Shown here: positions 60,692 through 64,000 of the stretch, in pieces
Layout: the number at the start of each line of letters is the position of its first letter
Position numbering within the stretch: the stretch's first letter is position 1
Origin: Dyadobacter chenwenxiniae
Lineage (GTDB): Bacteria; Bacteroidota; Bacteroidia; Cytophagales; Spirosomataceae
Direction: 5' to 3'
NCBI RefSeq assembly: GCF_022869785.1
Contig: NZ_CP094997.1
Coordinates: 1,488,001-1,552,000 of the forward strand
DNA: 64,000 bases
The notes under the pieces: model-generated
Databases searched by the model: none
The model's input: the letters and a program-made list of their open reading frames with translations, nothing else
What the model was told of the DNA's origin: nothing
Translations under genes and position numbers: made by a program

Positions 60692-61252
60692 ATGCCTCAT
60701 ATACAATTAGAAGATGGCGTTCCTGGCATTCTTGGGCCCATGAAATTTAGTCCGAAAACGGCTGAGCCGCTTAATGCGCTGGCAAATGCGCTTTTGCTTG
60801 CAGACGAAGGGCTAAGCCGCGGAGAACGTGAACTGATTGGTGCATACGTTTCCTCCCAAAATGATTGCTTTTTCTGCCAGACGATCCACGGCGCTGTGGC
60901 CAGTGCTTACTATGATGACGAGGATTGGTCATTTATGCAGCGTGTGAAGACCAACTACCGCGAAAGCGCATTGCCCGACAAAATGAAAGCACTGCTAAAC
61001 ATCGCCGGCAGCGTCCAAAAAGGCGGCAAGCATGTAACAGAAGCACAAATCTTAGCCGCGAGAGAAGCGGGCGCGGACGATCGCGACATTCATGACACGG
61101 TGCTCATCGCCGCCGCTTTTTGCATGTTCAACCGCTATGTAGACGGATTAGCAACCACCGCGCCAACGAATCCGGCGATCTATAAAGCGCGTGCAGAGAA
61201 CATTGTCAGAAAAGGTTACTCCGGCGATTCACCCTACGAGCCTTACGAGTAA
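60692..61252 (+). CDS. Carboxymuconolactone decarboxylase/AhpD-like (peroxidase-related) protein
   Basis: 186 residues, all helical. The redox motif C-x2-C-x3-H appears as CFFCQTIHGA after ERELIGAYVSSQND, as in AhpD and the peroxidase-related group. The C-terminal DTVLIAAAFCMFNRYVDGLAT completes the fold. It is probably a thiol peroxidase or reductase and is co-transcribed with the MetE-like gene; the two may share a thiol-based reaction. A terminator follows. Confidence 0.9.
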   Translation: MPHIQLEDGVPGILGPMKFSPKTAEPLNALANALLLADEGLSRGERELIGAYVSSQNDCFFCQTIHGAVASAYYDDEDWSFMQRVKTNYRESALPDKMKALLNIAGSVQKGGKHVTEAQILAAREAGADDRDIHDTVLIAAAFCMFNRYVDGLATTAPTNPAIYKARAENIVRKGYSGDSPYEPYE

Positions 61253-61271
61253 AATCCAATTGAGTGAACAA

Positions 61272-61308
61272 GAAAGCCCGGAGACAATGCAATGTGTCGC
61301 CGGGCTTC
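61272..61308. terminator. Bidirectional terminator between the AhpD-like and alcohol dehydrogenase genes
   Basis: GAAAGCCCGG-AGACA pairs with TGTC-GCCGGGCTTC around an 8-nt loop, with one bulge on each side. It lies between convergent genes ending at 61252 and 61311. Confidence 0.78.
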
Positions 61309-61310
61309 GT

Positions 61311-62318
61311 CTAAACCTTCAAAACTATCCGGTAGCGCGCTTTTCCGTCTTCAAGATGCTTGATTGCCTCGTTTACATTTTCTATCGCGAACTCTTCCGT
61401 GATCGGGTAAATGTTATGACGGACGCAGAAATCGAGCATGGTTTTAATTAATGCAGGCCCTCCGCCGGGACTTCCGGCAACGGATTTTTGCCCGTTGATC
61501 AGGCTGAATGACGGAATGGACATCGGTTCCGGAATGATGCCAACCGTGTGGAGCTTGCCTTTTGGAGCGAGACAGCTTATATAAGTGTCCCAATCAAGCG
61601 AAACATGGGCCGTGTTGAGAATAAAGTTGAGCTGGCCGGAGACGGTTTGCAATTCTTCGATATTCGTTGAGTCAACTACCCGGCTTGCGCCCATGCTTTT
61701 GATCTCGTCATGTTTCGATTTGTTTGAGCTGAATGCCACCACTTCGCATCCCCAGTGTTTCAGAAATTTGATCGCCAGGTGACCTAAACCGCCAATGCCG
61801 ATAACGCCAACCTTGTCAATGGCCCTGACATTCTCCAAAATGATGGGATGAAAAACGGTCATTCCGGCGCAGAGAAGCGGTCCGGCTTTTGCCAGATCCA
61901 TGTTTCCGGGAAGACTGATCACCCACGACCAATGCCCCCGCACAGTGTCCGCAAAGCCACCGTGACGACCGACTAATGTTTGTTCCGAGCTGGCGCAAAG
62001 TTGCTGGCTCCCACTCATACATTGCTCACAATGCATACACGATTGCGAAAACCAGCTCAGCCCAACCTTGTCACCTACTTTTATGCCCTTGACCCGGCTG
62101 CCTGCGTTAACTACTTCACCCACAATTTCGTGTCCCGGGACAAACGGGAATTGCGTCATATCCCAATCATTGTTGAGCATGCTGAGGTCAGAGTGGCACA
62201 AGCCGCAATATGCGACTTTGATGTCGACCTCTTCCAGCCCAATTTCGGGTAGTTCGTATTGAAACTTTTGCAGTCTGCCCTTTGGCTCGTGCGCTGCAAA
62301 ACCATTCACCTTGATCAT
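61311..62318 (-). CDS. Zinc-dependent alcohol dehydrogenase (MDR family)
   Basis: 335 residues from the ATG at 62318 (MIKVNGFAAHEPKG). Catalytic zinc site: YCGLCHSDL and GHEIVGEVV (Cys, His, Glu). Structural zinc: CMHCEQCMSGSQQLC with four cysteines. NAD(P) fold: VGVIGIGGLGHLAIKFLKHWG. The closing IENVNEAIKHLEDGKARYRIVL is typical of YahK/cinnamyl-type aldehyde reductases. It reduces aldehydes with NADPH. The longer upstream frame is unlikely because it starts inside a non-coding stretch. Confidence 0.94.
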   Translation of the reverse strand: MIKVNGFAAHEPKGRLQKFQYELPEIGLEEVDIKVAYCGLCHSDLSMLNNDWDMTQFPFVPGHEIVGEVVNAGSRVKGIKVGDKVGLSWFSQSCMHCEQCMSGSQQLCASSEQTLVGRHGGFADTVRGHWSWVISLPGNMDLAKAGPLLCAGMTVFHPIILENVRAIDKVGVIGIGGLGHLAIKFLKHWGCEVVAFSSNKSKHDEIKSMGASRVVDSTNIEELQTVSGQLNFILNTAHVSLDWDTYISCLAPKGKLHTVGIIPEPMSIPSFSLINGQKSVAGSPGGGPALIKTMLDFCVRHNIYPITEEFAIENVNEAIKHLEDGKARYRIVLKV

Positions 62319-62420
62319 ATTCACCGGTTTTATACTTTTAAAATCACAAGATCTCTTCTGCAAAGTTACCCGGCCCAATGCCGGACGCAGGTAAGAGGAT
62401 CAAAGGGAAAAGTATAAAAA

Positions 62421-63308
62421 TCAAATAATGCTTTTTCGTATCGTCCCGGGCGTTTGTCCGGTCTTCTTTTTGAAAGAATTGTTAAAGTAATTGGCGTATT
62501 CAAAGCCAAGGCTGTATGCGATTTCGGAGATGGGCCAGTCTGTATGTTTCAGCAAAGCTTTGGCCTCACCCATTACCCGGTCGGAAATATGGACGGAAGT
62601 GGGTTTCCCGGTAACTTCCATAACAGCATGGTTCAAATGATTGACGTGGATAGCCAGCGCGTCCGCATAATCGCTCGCCGTCTTGAGTTTCAGCGAACGT
62701 TGCGGGTCATCGATCGGAAATTGCCTTTCGAGCAGTTCCAGGAAGAGAAAAGTGATGCGCTCTGAAGCATTCTTATTTTTAAGACCGCCAGAATCGGGCT
62801 TCATTTTTAATGCTTCATGAATGATCAGATCGAGGTGGCTTTTCAGAAGGTTGTATTTGTAAATATAGTCTGACTGGATCTCTGAAAGCATATTCTGGAA
62901 TATTCCGCTGATGTATGTCACCTGCGCATCCGTAAGAAAGAAGACCGGATTGCTTCCTGTTTCCAGCAGGGCAGTGTTAAGCAGGCTCTCACTCCGCTCT
63001 TTTTTTTGCACGAACTCTTTTTTGAATAAACAGAAATAACCCAGTTGTTCCGCAGCAAGCGGTTCCCACGAAAACGGCGTTAGCGGGTTATAGAAGACCA
63101 GTGCGGGCCGGTCAATTTCAGTTTCAAAGTGATGCCAGCTTAGTTTGCTTTTACTAAGAATCAGGGATATTTTGTAAAAATCCCTTCGGTTATAGACATG
63201 GGGTGCTCGGCAATAATCACCGTTTTGAAATACATTAAAATGACTGTTCTCGTCTGAAATGATTCCTTTTTCCGCATAAAAATCTTCAACCGTTCCCTGC
63301 CTTTTCAT
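62421..63308 (-). CDS. AraC family transcriptional regulator
   Basis: 295 residues. The N-terminal cupin-like half contains VYNRRDFYKISLILSKSKL and ALVFYNPLTPFSWEPL. The C-terminal AraC DNA-binding domain contains ASDYADALAIHVNHLNHAVMEVTG and ISEIAYSLGFEYANYFNNSFKKKTGQTP. It stands 103 bp upstream of, and on the same strand as, the alcohol dehydrogenase gene, which it probably regulates. Confidence 0.93.
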   Translation of the reverse strand: MKRQGTVEDFYAEKGIISDENSHFNVFQNGDYCRAPHVYNRRDFYKISLILSKSKLSWHHFETEIDRPALVFYNPLTPFSWEPLAAEQLGYFCLFKKEFVQKKERSESLLNTALLETGSNPVFFLTDAQVTYISGIFQNMLSEIQSDYIYKYNLLKSHLDLIIHEALKMKPDSGGLKNKNASERITFLFLELLERQFPIDDPQRSLKLKTASDYADALAIHVNHLNHAVMEVTGKPTSVHISDRVMGEAKALLKHTDWPISEIAYSLGFEYANYFNNSFKKKTGQTPGTIRKSII

Positions 63309-63339
63309 AAAATGAAGTTAAATTAATCAAATGATTTTT

Positions 63340-64000
63340 TCAATGTCCTTTCAGCGAATCAGTAGGGTTCATCAACGCAGCTTTCAGGGATTGGTAGCCA
63401 ATGGTTGCGAAGGTGATCAGGATCATTAGTAGACCGGTGATAGCGAAGACGCTAAATGTCATCGGGATATGATAGGCGAAATTTTGGAGCCATTGATCCA
63501 TTAACCACCACGCCAGCGGAAAAGCAATGGCGGTTGCGATCAAGACGAGCAGAAGAAAATCTTTCGTCAGCATGGCTACTACATTGTGAACTGTGGCGCC
63601 CAGCACTTTTCGGATACCAATTTCTTGTCTCCTCCGGTCCGCTGTGAATGCCGCCAACCCAAACAGACCGAGGCAAGAAATAATGATCGTGAGAATGGCG
63701 AAATACCTGGCCAGCTGCCCTACAAGCTGCTCAGATGCGTATTGTGCCTGGTAATCATGGTCGAGGAACCGGTAATCGAATGAGTAGCCGGGATTGAATT
63801 GCTTGTGAAAATTCCGGATGTTTTCAATCGTTTCTTTTTCCTGGCTGGCCGCCAGTTTAGCCATCACCAGCATCGTTTCCGCCGGTGAAATGTAAAGGAT
63901 AAACGGTCGTATGGCTTCGTGCAGGGAATTGAAGTGAAAATTTTTGCTGACTCCCACAATGTGCCGTTCCTGGCCACCGATCATGACTGTCTTGCCAATC
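63340..64000 (-). CDS. MacB/FtsX-type ABC transporter permease (N-terminus beyond window)
   Basis: The frame is open to the window edge, so the N-terminal part is missing; about 220 C-terminal residues are seen. A periplasmic segment with a MacB-like core (GVSKNFHFNSLHEAIRPFILY) leads to the FtsX permease end: YFAILTIIISCLGLFGLAAFTADRR, then RQEIGIRKVLGATVHNVVAMLTKDF, and two more spans (LLLVLIATAIAFPLAWWLM, VFAITGLLMILITFATIG) ending in ALMNPTDSLKGH. This is the type found in tandem in Bacteroidota, in export of peptides or lipoproteins. Operon partners lie outside the window. Confidence 0.9.
   Translation of the reverse strand, partial: IGKTVMIGGQERHIVGVSKNFHFNSLHEAIRPFILYISPAETMLVMAKLAASQEKETIENIRNFHKQFNPGYSFDYRFLDHDYQAQYASEQLVGQLARYFAILTIIISCLGLFGLAAFTADRRRQEIGIRKVLGATVHNVVAMLTKDFLLLVLIATAIAFPLAWWLMDQWLQNFAYHIPMTFSVFAITGLLMILITFATIGYQSLKAALMNPTDSLKGH

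Noticed and set aside
1..64000. tRNA, rRNA, CRISPR array, insertion sequence, integrase or prophage
   Set aside because: No cloverleaf-like, ribosomal or regularly spaced repeat signal, and no transposase or recombinase protein was found on either strand.

Overview
The window looks like chromosome of a Bacteroidota bacterium of the order Cytophagales. The best guess is a Dyadobacter-like genus, but that is inference from gene content because no marker gene such as rRNA is present. The reasons are a SusC/SusD outer-membrane pair, TonB-dependent receptors with a carboxypeptidase-regulatory-like N-terminal domain, a PVC-type haem protein beside an SGNH hydrolase, ThuA, BNR, M81 and Gfo/Idh/MocA proteins typical of Cytophagales glycan clusters, and several promoters of the Bacteroidota form TTTG-N19/20-TAnnTTTG. 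I see no tRNA, rRNA, CRISPR array, integrase, transposase or replication origin.

Layout. 1-4.65 kb: a SusD gene cut by the window edge and its SusC partner. 4.8-8.4 kb: a small secreted protein, then a run of redox genes (nitronate monooxygenase, short-chain dehydrogenase, tautomerase) behind a Crp/Fnr-type regulator and a small 2Fe-2S protein; a near-perfect CRP-type palindrome lies between the regulator and the three enzymes. 8.5-14.8 kb: a di-haem cytochrome c peroxidase, a TIM-barrel protein, a membrane-anchored protein of unknown role, and katG with an OxyR-like site upstream. 14.8-26.9 kb: an unpaired TPR histidine kinase, an ArsR/SRPBCC/DoxX operon, a DUF4256 protein, an alkylation-repair protein, a divergent EamA exporter/MocR regulator pair, a large von Willebrand A protein with a duplicated module, and an aldo/keto reductase with its AraC regulator. 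27-37.9 kb: secreted or periplasmic carbohydrate-related genes (SGNH hydrolase, PVC haem protein, BNR protein, ThuA) interrupted by a toxin-antitoxin-like XRE-ImmA/PIN pair, a divergent NmrA/HxlR pair and a methyltransferase.

38-45 kb is the accessory part of the window. It holds an antitoxin with only the first 22 codons of its PemK/MazF-type toxin left, a RelB/RelE pair, and a strikingly AT-rich block. That block contains an 881-residue N6-adenine DNA methyltransferase followed 6 bp later by a 191-residue His/Cys-rich protein, a HEPN-like protein with a G8 tract near its end, an acidic 155-residue protein and an XRE regulator, with a SymE-type toxin gene divergent from them. No restriction nuclease is recognisable. 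I regard this as the best candidate for an undescribed defence or conflict system.

45-64 kb returns to ordinary chromosome: two RibD/DHFR-like reductases, a spore-photoproduct-lyase-like radical SAM protein, an XRE membrane protein, an M28 peptidase, an Asp/Glu racemase, a glyoxalase-fold protein, an alpha/beta hydrolase, a glycine-zipper lipoprotein, an M81 peptidase, a TonB receptor of siderophore type, a Gfo/Idh/MocA protein, a MetE-like/AhpD-like gene pair, a zinc alcohol dehydrogenase, an AraC regulator and the end of a MacB/FtsX-type permease. Many local regulators sit beside visible operator repeats, so much of the regulation in this window can be read directly from the DNA.
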